DNA of 15,510 bases. It comes from Candidatus Latescibacterota bacterium (lineage in GTDB: Bacteria > Krumholzibacteriota > Krumholzibacteriia > Krumholzibacteriales > WJIX01). Every line of letters begins with the position of its first letter. Position 1 is the stretch's first letter. The stretch covers positions 1 through 15,510 of the forward strand of contig JAUXHZ010000003.1 of NCBI GenBank assembly GCA_030621255.1. Reading direction: 5' to 3'. Position numbers and translations under genes: made by a program. A model generated the notes under the pieces. It searched no databases, had not been told where the DNA came from, and saw only the letters and a program-made list of their open reading frames with translations. Positions 8,344-15,384 of the stretch are shown here, piece by piece.

Positions 8344-10233
8344 ATGAATCCTAACCCTATCGAGGAACTCCGCAAGTTTGTCAGCAATGATGATTTTACT
8401 AAACTAGCCCGTATCGACAACCCGAAGCTTCACAGTTTTATACTTGAATTTATAAATCTGTGCAATCCGGAAATGGTCTCTGTCTACGATGATTCGAAGG
8501 AAGATATTGAAAGAACGCGCAGAGCTGCGATTGAAAATCATGAGGAGGCCAAACTTGCCATTGAAGGACACACGATACATTATGACGGATTCCATGATCA
8601 GGCACGTGATAAGAAAAATACCAAATTTCTGGTGCCTCCCGGCACTGACCTCGGGCCTGAACTAAACTCCATTGACCGGGAGCAGGGGCTCACGGAAATC
8701 CGCGAGATTATGTCGGATATAATGCGGGGGCATCACCTCCATATTAAATTTTTCTCTCTCGGCCCGACAAATTCCCCCTTCTCCATACCAGCTCTTCAAC
8801 TGACAGATTCAGCATACGTAGCGCACAGTGATAATCTTCTCTACAGACAGGGCTATCAGGAATTTATAAAAAGAGGATCTGAAGCTGTATTTTTTAAATT
8901 TATTCATTCCCAGGGAGAACTCAAGGATGCAGGACTGGGGCTTAAGGTAAGTAAAAATCTCGATAAACGAAGGATATTCATTGACCTCGAAAAGGAAATG
9001 GTCTACAGCGCGAACACACAATATGGAGGCAATACGATAGGCCTTAAAAAACTCGCTATGCGCCTCGCGATAAACCGCGCTTCAAATGAAAAATGGCTGA
9101 CAGAACATATGTTTGTAATGGGGATCCATGGGCCCGATAATAGAACAACATATTTTACAGGCGCCTTTCCGTCCATGTGCGGCAAAACCTCTACCGCAAT
9201 GATAGAAGGCGAGTCAATCGTAGGCGACGATATAGCTTACCTGAGGAACATCGACGGCAAAACACGCGCCGTAAATGTGGAATCAGGCGTGTTCGGCATA
9301 ATAGATGGAATTAACCCCGACGAGGACCCAATCCAGTGGGAAACCATCACTACACCGGGAGATGTAATATTCACAAACCAGCTCGTCACGGAAGACGGGA
9401 AGGTCTATTGGAACGGTAAGCCGGGTAAAGTCCCTGAAAATGGCGTCAATCATTCGGGCAAGTGGTATCCCGGGAAAAAGGATGATGATGGGAATGAAAT
9501 AACTCCCTCACATAAGAATGCCAGATTCACTTTTAAAATTGATACCCTTGATAATGTCAGCAAAGAAGTTCACTCGCCGGAGGGTGTGCCGGTGAGCGGA
9601 GTAATTTACGGAGGGAGAGATTCTGATACATCCGTTCCATTAAAGGAAGCCTTCGATTGGGCTCATGGTATTATTATGTACGGAGCTTGCCTTGAATCGG
9701 AAACAACAGCCGCCACTCTGGGCAAAGAAGGAGTAAGGGTGTTTACACCAATGTCAAACCTGGACTTTCTTTCATTACCAATCGGAAAATACATACAAAG
9801 CAATCTCGATTTCGGCATACACTCCACCCAACCACCAGGTATTTTCGCGGTCAACTACTTCCTGAGAGACAAAAACGGTAAATGGCTGAATCTCAAGAAT
9901 GACAAAAAGGTATGGCTTAAGTGGATGGAACTAAGAGTCCATAACGAAGTTGACGTTATTAAAACCCCCACAGGACTAATACCTGAATATCAGGATTTGA
10001 AGAGATTGTTCTTCGAGCTCTTTGAAAAAGAGTATTCAATGGAGGACTATATCACACAATTCACTATCCGTGTTCCTGAAAACCTTGCCAAACTGGGAAG
10101 AATGGAAAAAATCTTCAAAGAGAGAGTAACTGATACTCCCGATACGGTTTTCCGTCACATTGCAGAGCAAAAAGCCCGCCTGGAAGAGGCGCGGGAAAAA
10201 TCAGGCGATTATATCCCCCCGGGAAAGTTCTAA
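8344..10233 (+). CDS. pckG: Phosphoenolpyruvate carboxykinase (GTP)
   Basis: A 629-residue protein, close to the usual length of the GTP-dependent family. The nucleotide-binding loop is FPSMCGKTS, with the family's reactive cysteine at Cys279 and Lys281-Thr282 for the phosphates. GDDIAYL supplies the metal-binding Asp295-Asp296, and His255 in TEHMFVMG corresponds to the conserved metal-binding His. The block GGRDSDTSVPLKEAFDW and the following GACLESETTAAT are also characteristic. The enzyme converts oxaloacetate and GTP to phosphoenolpyruvate, CO2 and GDP in the cytoplasm, the entry step of gluconeogenesis from C4 acids, and it can run in reverse in some anaerobes. The start has GGAG about seven bases upstream. 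It appears to be a single-gene unit. Confidence 0.97.
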   Translation: MNPNPIEELRKFVSNDDFTKLARIDNPKLHSFILEFINLCNPEMVSVYDDSKEDIERTRRAAIENHEEAKLAIEGHTIHYDGFHDQARDKKNTKFLVPPGTDLGPELNSIDREQGLTEIREIMSDIMRGHHLHIKFFSLGPTNSPFSIPALQLTDSAYVAHSDNLLYRQGYQEFIKRGSEAVFFKFIHSQGELKDAGLGLKVSKNLDKRRIFIDLEKEMVYSANTQYGGNTIGLKKLAMRLAINRASNEKWLTEHMFVMGIHGPDNRTTYFTGAFPSMCGKTSTAMIEGESIVGDDIAYLRNIDGKTRAVNVESGVFGIIDGINPDEDPIQWETITTPGDVIFTNQLVTEDGKVYWNGKPGKVPENGVNHSGKWYPGKKDDDGNEITPSHKNARFTFKIDTLDNVSKEVHSPEGVPVSGVIYGGRDSDTSVPLKEAFDWAHGIIMYGACLESETTAATLGKEGVRVFTPMSNLDFLSLPIGKYIQSNLDFGIHSTQPPGIFAVNYFLRDKNGKWLNLKNDKKVWLKWMELRVHNEVDVIKTPTGLIPEYQDLKRLFFELFEKEYSMEDYITQFTIRVPENLAKLGRMEKIFKERVTDTPDTVFRHIAEQKARLEEAREKSGDYIPPGKF

Positions 10234-10282
10234 TCCGGTAAAATATTGACGCTTGGAACTGATGCCGTCTCTGCCGGGAACA

Positions 10283-10302
10283 GAAAATTCACGTGAATTT
10301 TC
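10283..10302. terminator. 20-bp perfect palindrome, possible bidirectional terminator
   Basis: GAAAATTCACGTGAATTTTC is a perfect 20-bp palindrome between convergent genes. It lies 49 bases after the pckG stop and overlaps the stop codon of the small membrane protein gene. Its A-rich and T-rich ends would give a hairpin with a short U-run in both directions, so a weak bidirectional terminator is plausible. A protein-binding site is the alternative. Confidence 0.4.
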
Positions 10303-10693
10303 ATTCTGAGCTGTAGCTTGCCCCTTTATTTTCATTCTTCGCAGACAACAAGGAAATAGTCTCTTCCTTTGTAAGAACCCAGATAGAGTAAACACCAAGA
10401 GCCGTACCTATCGGGATATCAAATAATCTTACACAACCGACAATCAGAACAAGAATTCTTGCCCATGGTTTTTTCTTTAACAGCCCTATTCCTCCAATCA
10501 ATCCCGGAATAGCAAATAGTAAAATAATCGTGTAAACAAATATGGCAATAGTGCCTGTAATCGCGATGGCCTCCGGATCACAGGAAACAATACCCGCTCC
10601 GCCAAGGATAATAAGAACAGTCGTGCCGATAATAATCCCTACAATACTGTACGCTATATGTAAAGCGGCCAGAATAGTCACATTCTCTTTCAT
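10301..10693 (-). CDS. Small four-helix membrane protein
   Basis: A 130-residue protein with four hydrophobic segments at about residues 6-34, 43-72, 77-92 and 93-107. A conserved-looking turn, KKKPWARI, lies between helices 2 and 3, and IPIGTALGVYSIWVLTKEET ends the last helix. This layout recurs in small uncharacterised bacterial membrane proteins; I do not know a function. The last 23 residues are polar and probably cytoplasmic. A good SD (minus-strand AAGGAG, 10699-10704) precedes the ATG. It stands alone between convergent pckG and the uridine kinase/DHH operon, with AAAATTC-type inverted repeats on both sides. Confidence 0.8.
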   Translation of the reverse strand: MKENVTILAALHIAYSIVGIIIGTTVLIILGGAGIVSCDPEAIAITGTIAIFVYTIILLFAIPGLIGGIGLLKKKPWARILVLIVGCVRLFDIPIGTALGVYSIWVLTKEETISLLSAKNENKGASYSSE

Positions 10694-10840
10694 TTCAGCT
10701 CCTTTGCAAATTTAAAATCGACCCTGATATACTCCACCCGATAATCTCCGGATATAAACCCGGCTAAATTTAAACCCACTATTGCCCTTAATCATTACTA
10801 CGGATTCAATTATTTTTTGTTGCGGGTGAAATATCAATCA

Positions 10841-10861
10841 AAAATTCCCGTGTAGAATTTT
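10841..10861. terminator. AT-rich hairpin after the DHH gene
   Basis: AAAATTC (10841-10847) and GAATTTT (10855-10861) form a 7-bp stem with a 7-base loop, 34 bases downstream of the DHH gene stop on the minus strand. The T-run is mostly part of the stem, so termination would be weak. The arms match those of the palindrome at 10283-10302. Confidence 0.3.
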
Positions 10862-10894
10862 ACAATTTTCCTGATCCTTAAAAACAAATTATGA

Positions 10895-11887
10895 TTATTT
10901 CCCCGGAGACATCCCCTCCCACAACTTCCATATCTCATCGAGAATTTTTTCTTTCATGATAAGGCGGTTTTTCTTTGAATCACAGCGGACCATTCCCGCT
11001 GCCGCACCGGTATGCCCATCACCAATATTTAACTCCCTCATGATTTCTCCGATATCCTTTCCGTGTTCCTTTCCCGTCATATTCATAGAGAGTGACATGG
11101 AGACAGAAAAATCATTGGTCTTTGTGCCCCCTCTGAATATTGGTACTAACGCGAGAACAGCGAGAATCTGCGGATATATTAAATACGCGAGATTTCTGAT
11201 AACCCTGGGGCGTCTTCTGTGATCTGTCAAATCTATTACGGCAATCTCCTTTTTCACATCCCTATGAAAAAAGGAAGAAGATTTTTCTATCAATCCGACC
11301 ATCTTTCTTTCTTCTTCCCTGTAACTTTCAATATTGGATAAAACCTGTTTCTCCTTTAAAATTTCAGTGAGGGGTAAATCACGAAGACATTCTACAAGGA
11401 ACAAATTATATTTTGTACGATCTCTGGGGGTTAAAAATGAAATCTTCATACTCATATCCACAAGCTTGCCTGGTGTTTCCCCTCGCCATTCTTCTATAGA
11501 AGAATAAGCAAAAGAATCGATTATGTCCGTTTCGGATACAGTCTCCAATAGATATTCGGGGAATTTTGTCCCTCTTTCGGAATAATATTCATATATTACA
11601 CGAGCACAGGAGGGCTTCTCGGCAAATCGTCCGGGCAAACTGTCATAGTTAATATTCCTTAGCTCTAAGGCATCTCTGTTGCCCCCATGATGATCAAACC
11701 AGAGGCCGCATTCAAGAGGATAGGGTAAATCGCATACAATATCCCCCTTATTAATAGATATTTCAGCCCTCTCAATCGAATTGGGGCCCGTAAAAACAAA
11801 CCTCTCGCAACCGGTAGCAAAAGAACAAAGACTTGCGGATACAAGCCCGTCAAAATCGTTATGGGTGATTATTCTCCGGACTTCCAC
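10895..11887 (-). CDS. DHH-superfamily phosphoesterase
   Basis: From the GTG at 11887 this is 330 residues. Motif I HNDFDG (9-14, the HxDxDG form) and motif III DHHGG (65-69) supply metal-binding residues of a DHH phosphoesterase, and the C-terminal GDGHTGAAAG (about 288-297) matches the GGGHxxAAG substrate-binding loop of the DHHA1 domain with one Gly changed to Asp. Relatives include exopolyphosphatases, NrnA-type oligoribonucleases and cyclic-dinucleotide phosphodiesterases, and I cannot choose among them. An in-frame TTG at 11935 would add 16 residues; I prefer the GTG because the family usually begins just before motif I, though neither has a strong SD. It lies directly downstream of the uridine kinase gene (29-77 bases, depending on start) and is probably in the same operon. 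Confidence 0.85.
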   Translation of the reverse strand: MEVRRIITHNDFDGLVSASLCSFATGCERFVFTGPNSIERAEISINKGDIVCDLPYPLECGLWFDHHGGNRDALELRNINYDSLPGRFAEKPSCARVIYEYYSERGTKFPEYLLETVSETDIIDSFAYSSIEEWRGETPGKLVDMSMKISFLTPRDRTKYNLFLVECLRDLPLTEILKEKQVLSNIESYREEERKMVGLIEKSSSFFHRDVKKEIAVIDLTDHRRRPRVIRNLAYLIYPQILAVLALVPIFRGGTKTNDFSVSMSLSMNMTGKEHGKDIGEIMRELNIGDGHTGAAAGMVRCDSKKNRLIMKEKILDEIWKLWEGMSPGK

Positions 11888-11964
11888 GAAACCAAACTTC
11901 TCTTTCCTTTTATATTTACCTATAAACCCAGTCAAAATATCCGTAGGCGTTTGTTTCCATACCG

Positions 11965-12606
11965 CTAATCAGATATTCTGTTCTTAAATTCGCTCATAAT
12001 TTCACGGGCAGATTCTTCCACGGCTTTTTCTCCATCGACAATAATATCTGCGTACTTCCGGGCGGGAAGAACATACTTTTCATACATCGGAACAACTGTA
12101 TCACTAAACTGCCGGCAAATTTCTGTTCTGGTCCTGCCGCGTTCCCTTCTATCCCGTTCTATCCGGCGGGAAAGGCAGACATTCATACCTGTATCGATAA
12201 ATACACAGATATCGATCAGCTCTCGAAGCGGTTCTTTAAGTAAAACATGAAGCCCTTCAATAATTATTACGGAACGTCTGGTGTTTTTAACAGATATCCT
12301 GCGGAGTCTTCCCTCACTCAGCGATTCTCTAGTATGGGTCTTAAAATTATATTCCGGGATCAGAACTTCACGTCCTTCAAGCAACCCCTTAACATCGTTT
12401 ATAAGAAGGTTGAAATCGATAGCATCCGGTATATCAAAATTGGCTCGCGATCTCGCTTCGAACTTCATATTACCAAGATCCCGATAATAGCTATCCATTT
12501 GGATTATCGTATGTTCCCTGCCTTCCAGCTTATCCGCAAGATTCTTAGCAACTAATGTCTTGCCGGAGCATGAAGCTCCGGAGATTCCAACAACAAATGG
12601 TTCCAT
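11965..12606 (-). CDS. udk: Uridine kinase family protein
   Basis: A 213-residue P-loop kinase, the normal Udk length. The Walker A motif GASCSGKT is at 10-17, followed by MDSYYRD and NFDIPDAIDF, both typical of uridine/cytidine kinases, and the lid helix RRIERDRRERGRT. Udk phosphorylates uridine or cytidine to UMP or CMP with GTP or ATP in pyrimidine salvage. The related phosphoribulokinases share the fold, but the DSYY and NFDxPDA motifs favour Udk. The ATG at 12606 starts two residues before the conserved strand and is preferred over a TTG two codons upstream. It is first in an operon with the DHH phosphoesterase and diverges from the DUF3147-like gene. Confidence 0.88.
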   Translation of the reverse strand: MEPFVVGISGASCSGKTLVAKNLADKLEGREHTIIQMDSYYRDLGNMKFEARSRANFDIPDAIDFNLLINDVKGLLEGREVLIPEYNFKTHTRESLSEGRLRRISVKNTRRSVIIIEGLHVLLKEPLRELIDICVFIDTGMNVCLSRRIERDRRERGRTRTEICRQFSDTVVPMYEKYVLPARKYADIIVDGEKAVEESAREIMSEFKNRISD

Positions 12607-12690
12607 TCTCAATTCCCAACAGAAATAAAGCGGTGTCGAATGATCAGAGGATAAATCCTTTTAAAAACCCCTGATTATTTATTAAACACT

Positions 12691-12719
12691 TTGACGTAGA
12701 CAATAAATATCAATACTAT
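12691..12719 (+). promoter_or_regulatory. Sigma70-type promoter for the DUF3147-like gene
   Basis: TTGACG (12691-12696) and TACTAT (12714-12719) are separated by exactly 17 bases. Each matches consensus at five of six positions. Transcription would start near 12726, giving a leader of about 75 bases before the ATG at 12801. Confidence 0.6.
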
Positions 12720-12800
12720 TTTTTTATCGGCAACCAACGCGTTTAAAAAGTAATATTCTTTATGGAATTAACAAGGGTATAAGCCCTGACTGGAGCAAAA

Positions 12801-13133
12801 ATGCAAACATTAATAAAACTGTTAATCAGTGTGGGAGTCATTTTCCTCTGCAGTCAAATAGGAAAGAAGCTACCATCCCTCGCCGGGCTGATTGCCACAA
12901 TGCCCCTTACAGGAATGCTTGTCCTCGTTTGGCTCTATAACGACACTCAGGAAAACAATGAGCTTATGATCAACTACACCAAGGGTGCGCTTTGGGGCAT
13001 ACTCCCAAGTATCCTCTTTTTCCTAACCGCCTATTTCTGCTTCAGGAGACATTTGTCACTATCGGCGGTCCTGACAACAAGTTTTATCATATGGGGGCTG
13101 GCTGCCGCTGTTCACCAATGGCTACTGAGATGA
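12801..13133 (+). CDS. DUF3147-like small membrane protein
   Basis: A 110-residue protein with about four hydrophobic segments (roughly 3-19, 25-46, 62-83 and 88-107). The stretch GLIATMPLTGMLVLVWLYND resembles the most conserved part of DUF3147 proteins, an inner-membrane family of unknown function. A GGAG SD (12792-12795) and a good promoter precede it. It ends 25 bases from the converging dodecin-like gene. The family assignment is from memory of the motif. Confidence 0.75.
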   Translation: MQTLIKLLISVGVIFLCSQIGKKLPSLAGLIATMPLTGMLVLVWLYNDTQENNELMINYTKGALWGILPSILFFLTAYFCFRRHLSLSAVLTTSFIIWGLAAAVHQWLLR

Positions 13134-13158
13134 ACAAATGATTCCTGCCCGAGCCTAT

Positions 13159-13374
13159 CTACGCGCTTCCCTCAAACTTGAAGGATACTTTTACTTTAGC
13201 ACGGTATGCGGCAACCTTGCCATCCTCGATATGCATGTCAAGTTGAACCACTTCGGCAATACGAAGATCGCGCAACGATTGAGAAGCCCTCTCTACAGCG
13301 GCTGCGGCTGCTTTTTCCCACGACTCTGAACTCGTCCCAACCAATTCTATTACCTTGTACACACTCTCTGCCAT
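13159..13374 (-). CDS. Dodecin-like protein lacking the flavin-stacking Trp
   Basis: A 71-residue protein with the dodecin layout: strand VYKVIELVGTS (5-15), helix SWEKAAAAAVERASQSL (18-34), then two strands, with IEDGKVAAYRAKVKVSF in the hairpin. Dodecins assemble as hollow 12-mers that bind and store flavins or coenzyme A. The residue that stacks on flavin in characterised dodecins, Trp in a WFEV context, is Ile39 here (RIAEV), and the flavin-contacting Gln is Arg58 (AYRAK), so flavin binding is doubtful. Many bacterial homologues seem to share this variant. A strong SD (minus-strand AAAGGAG) precedes the ATG, and a good promoter lies at 13501-13529. Confidence 0.87.
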   Translation of the reverse strand: MAESVYKVIELVGTSSESWEKAAAAAVERASQSLRDLRIAEVVQLDMHIEDGKVAAYRAKVKVSFKFEGSA

Positions 13375-13500
13375 CCTGCTCTCCTTTCATCCATAACCTC
13401 ACAAGAAACTTGCGGTTATAGTGATTCATACCGGTTGTAACCCAACCGATATCTACAAAAAATGCTAAAGCGCTTCGATGAATGATTACCCATTGCGAAA

Positions 13501-13529
13501 AGTGTATCTCATATACTGATAACTGTCAA
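13501..13529 (-). promoter_or_regulatory. Sigma70-type promoter for the dodecin-like gene
   Basis: On the minus strand TTGACA (13529-13524) and TACACT (13506-13501) are separated by 17 bases. The -35 is perfect and the -10 matches four of six. The leader would be about 120 bases and includes the hairpin at 13432-13448. Confidence 0.6.
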
Positions 13530-13615
13530 GTAAACCATGGTATTTATACTGTTTTGACCGCTAATAAACTCGGATGCAATATCATTATTTGGTATTTCAG
13601 GGAATATATAACAAA

Positions 13616-13647
13616 ACACCTCACCCGTAAAATTACGGGTGAGGTGT
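13616..13647 (-). terminator. Rho-independent terminator of secreted paralogue 1
   Basis: A perfect 15-bp stem (13616-13630 with 13633-13647) around two bases, 73 bases after the stop at 13720. On the minus strand it is followed by TTTTGTTATATATT; on the plus strand no T-run follows, so it acts leftward. Confidence 0.85.
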
Positions 13648-13719
13648 AAAGTATGCCGAGAGGTTTATTATTTCTATTCTTGTTTCAAAAAAAATTACAA
13701 ACCTTACAACGCACCATAC

Positions 13720-14313
13720 TTACCGGTACATCGACTTTATCGCGCCCCAGCTTTCTTCCTTGGTAGCAACTACGCAGTCATGAGTAATAACGCCATTTGT
13801 AATTACGAAATTTACACCCATGACATCGATCGATACCCATTCCGGATTGTAATCATAGATGATATAGTCAAAAATGTAATGCGTTGTTACAACAGGAACA
13901 GGGCATTCAGTCAGCAGTGTTTCTCTCATTATGTGTTCCGCTTCAATAAATCCCGGCACGCCTGGTATTGGAGGATACTCTGTTTCATACCCCAACGCCG
14001 ACCATTCAGGAGTCGACCAGTTTACAGCGAAACAAAGGCTGCTGGAATTTGCTGGATCCATTACAACCAGATCAAATTCTATGTGTATAATTTTTCCCCT
14101 GGAATAATCAAATGGATGATCATAGAACCATTCATTTATCCAGCTGGAATCATACTCATACCACATACCTTCATTATATCCACTTCCTCCACCCTCTACT
14201 ATTTCACAGGAAGTGCCAATTGTGATATAGAAGTCGTCAACGATTTGAGCAGTCGTATTAGAAGCCACAAGAAGCAGCAAACCAACACAAATAGCAATAA
14301 CAAAATTCTTCAT
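13720..14313 (-). CDS. Secreted protein of unknown function, paralogue 1
   Basis: A 197-residue protein with a clear Sec signal peptide (MKNFVIAICVGLLLLVAS, ending near TTAQ at 19-22), so it is exported. The mature part is rich in Trp, Tyr and acidic residues and has the blocks GGGSGYNEG, WINEWFYDHPFDYSRGKI, FAVNWSTPEWSALG, EWVSIDVMG and the C-terminus ESWGAIKSMYR. I do not recognise a characterised family. It is about three-quarters identical to its neighbour, with most differences in the middle. It has four cysteines after the signal where paralogue 2 has one. A very good SD (AAGGAGGG) fixes the start at 14313; an in-frame upstream ATG at 14340 would disrupt the signal peptide. A promoter at 14609-14638 and a terminator at 13616-13647 make it a single-gene unit. 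Confidence 0.85.
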   Translation of the reverse strand: MKNFVIAICVGLLLLVASNTTAQIVDDFYITIGTSCEIVEGGGSGYNEGMWYEYDSSWINEWFYDHPFDYSRGKIIHIEFDLVVMDPANSSSLCFAVNWSTPEWSALGYETEYPPIPGVPGFIEAEHIMRETLLTECPVPVVTTHYIFDYIIYDYNPEWVSIDVMGVNFVITNGVITHDCVVATKEESWGAIKSMYR

Positions 14314-14608
14314 TCCAACCCTCCTTAAAGTATTCTCCAAATTGCATTAGCACCTATTCCCCCACTCCAAAACAATTCGAAGAAGAAAAAAATATCACAA
14401 ACCGGAAGCAAAACTTCCAGATTATTTATCCCCCTAAAATCTCCTCCTTTCAAAGTAAAATCCAAACTTAAAACAAGACTGCTCCATCCCCGCATACGGA
14501 AGAAACGCAATCCATTTCCCTTACAGTCAAATAGAATTTAAAATTAGTGATTGATCGCCTTTAGCTTTCTCTTTCCAATCAACCTCCTCTGATTTTTAAA
14601 AACATCGT

Positions 14609-14638
14609 ATTGTACCACGATATATCTTATATTGTCAA
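14609..14638 (-). promoter_or_regulatory. Sigma70-type promoter for secreted paralogue 1
   Basis: On the minus strand TTGACA (14638-14633) and TACAAT (14614-14609) are separated by 18 bases: a perfect -35 and five of six at the -10. Transcription would start near 14602, about 290 bases before the gene. It lies downstream of the paralogue 2 terminator, so paralogue 1 can be transcribed independently. Confidence 0.65.
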
Positions 14639-14689
14639 GCATAAAAGCAAGTTGGAGTTTCCCCATTTTTCTAAAACCGGACAGCAAAA

Positions 14690-14719
14690 CACCCCACCCG
14701 TAAAGTTACGGGCAGGGTG
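14690..14719 (-). terminator. Rho-independent terminator of secreted paralogue 2
   Basis: A 14-bp stem (14690-14703 with 14706-14719) around two bases, 74 bases after the stop at 14794 and followed on the minus strand by TTTT. Two positions are G-U pairs in the minus-strand RNA but would be A-C mismatches in plus-strand RNA, so only the leftward transcript folds fully. Confidence 0.8.
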
Positions 14720-14793
14720 CAAATCATGCTGAAGGATTTATCATTCTCATTCCTGTTTCAAAAAGAATTATAAACCTTTACAATGCGTCATCC

Positions 14794-15384
14794 TTACCGA
14801 TACATCGACTTTATCGCGCCCCAGCTTTCTTCCGTGGAAGCAACCACACAGTCATGAGTAATAACACCATTTATTATCTCAAAATTCTCTCCCATAACAT
14901 CAATCGACACCCATTCCGGATTGTATTCTTCAATTACATAGTCGAATATATAGTGCATAGGATTAATCCATAATGTATCCGCGAACAGAGTTACTCTTTC
15001 GATGTGTTCCGATTCAATAAACCCCGGCGCGCCTGGTATTGGAGGGAACGCTGTGCCATGTCCCAGGGCCGACCATTCAGGTGTTGACCAGTTTACGGCA
15101 AAAACGAGATAACTTGGAGCGCCGGCGGTTAACATTACAGCATCATATTCAATATGTATTATCTTTCCCCTGGAATAATCAAATGGATGATCATAAAACC
15201 ATTCATTTATCCAGCCGGAATCATACTCATACCACAAACCTTCATTATACCCGCTTCCTCCTCCAACTACTATCGCACCGGAAGCGTCAACTGAGATATA
15301 AAAGTTGTCAACGATTTGAGCCGTCACATTGGAAGCCACAAAGAGCAACAAACCAATACAAATAGCAATAACAAATCTTTTCAT
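14794..15384 (-). CDS. Secreted protein of unknown function, paralogue 2
   Basis: A 196-residue exported protein with a signal peptide (MKRFVIAICIGLLLFVAS, ending near VTAQ). It shares the blocks GGGSGYNEG, WINEWFYDHPFDYSRGKI, FAVNWSTPEWSALG, EWVSIDVMG and the C-terminus ESWGAIKSMYR with paralogue 1, so these are the likely fold or function core. After the signal it has a single cysteine (in HDCVV). No characterised family was recognised. The start has an SD-like AAGGGGG a few bases upstream. Its promoter probably lies past the window edge. Confidence 0.85.
   Translation of the reverse strand: MKRFVIAICIGLLLFVASNVTAQIVDNFYISVDASGAIVVGGGSGYNEGLWYEYDSGWINEWFYDHPFDYSRGKIIHIEYDAVMLTAGAPSYLVFAVNWSTPEWSALGHGTAFPPIPGAPGFIESEHIERVTLFADTLWINPMHYIFDYVIEEYNPEWVSIDVMGENFEIINGVITHDCVVASTEESWGAIKSMYR

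Larger units (their letters stand above)
13375..13719. other. Intergenic region: dodecin leader and terminator
   Basis: This 345-base region has no convincing gene. It holds the dodecin promoter (13501-13529), a leader hairpin (CGGTTG 13432-13437 with CAACCG 13443-13448, 5-base loop) about 58 bases before the dodecin start, and, at its right end, the terminator of the first secreted paralogue (13616-13647). Confidence 0.6.
14314..14793. other. Intergenic region between the secreted paralogues
   Basis: These 480 bases hold, from right to left, the terminator of paralogue 2 (14690-14719), the promoter of paralogue 1 (14609-14638) and a leader of about 290 bases. The leader contains an orphan SD-like block (14441-14450), also present before paralogue 2, and a small GGAAG/CTTCC stem-loop (14404-14418) absent from the other copy. 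A 61-codon reading frame in the leader is not conserved in the second copy. Confidence 0.6.

Noticed and set aside
10170..10195. GC-rich inverted repeat near the end of pckG
   Set aside because: It lies within well-conserved coding sequence, has a mismatch/bulge and no T-run, so it is likely chance.
12247..12555. A 102-codon plus-strand frame opposite the uridine kinase gene
   Set aside because: It is antisense to a protein with all Udk motifs and resembles no family.
13639..14328. A 229-codon open frame on the plus strand opposite secreted paralogue 1
   Set aside because: The minus-strand gene has an SD, promoter, signal peptide, terminator and a conserved paralogue, and the plus-strand frame is not kept opposite the second copy.
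14325..14510. A 61-codon minus-strand frame in the leader of paralogue 1
   Set aside because: It has no well-placed SD, and the same frame is cut by an early stop in the leader of the other copy.
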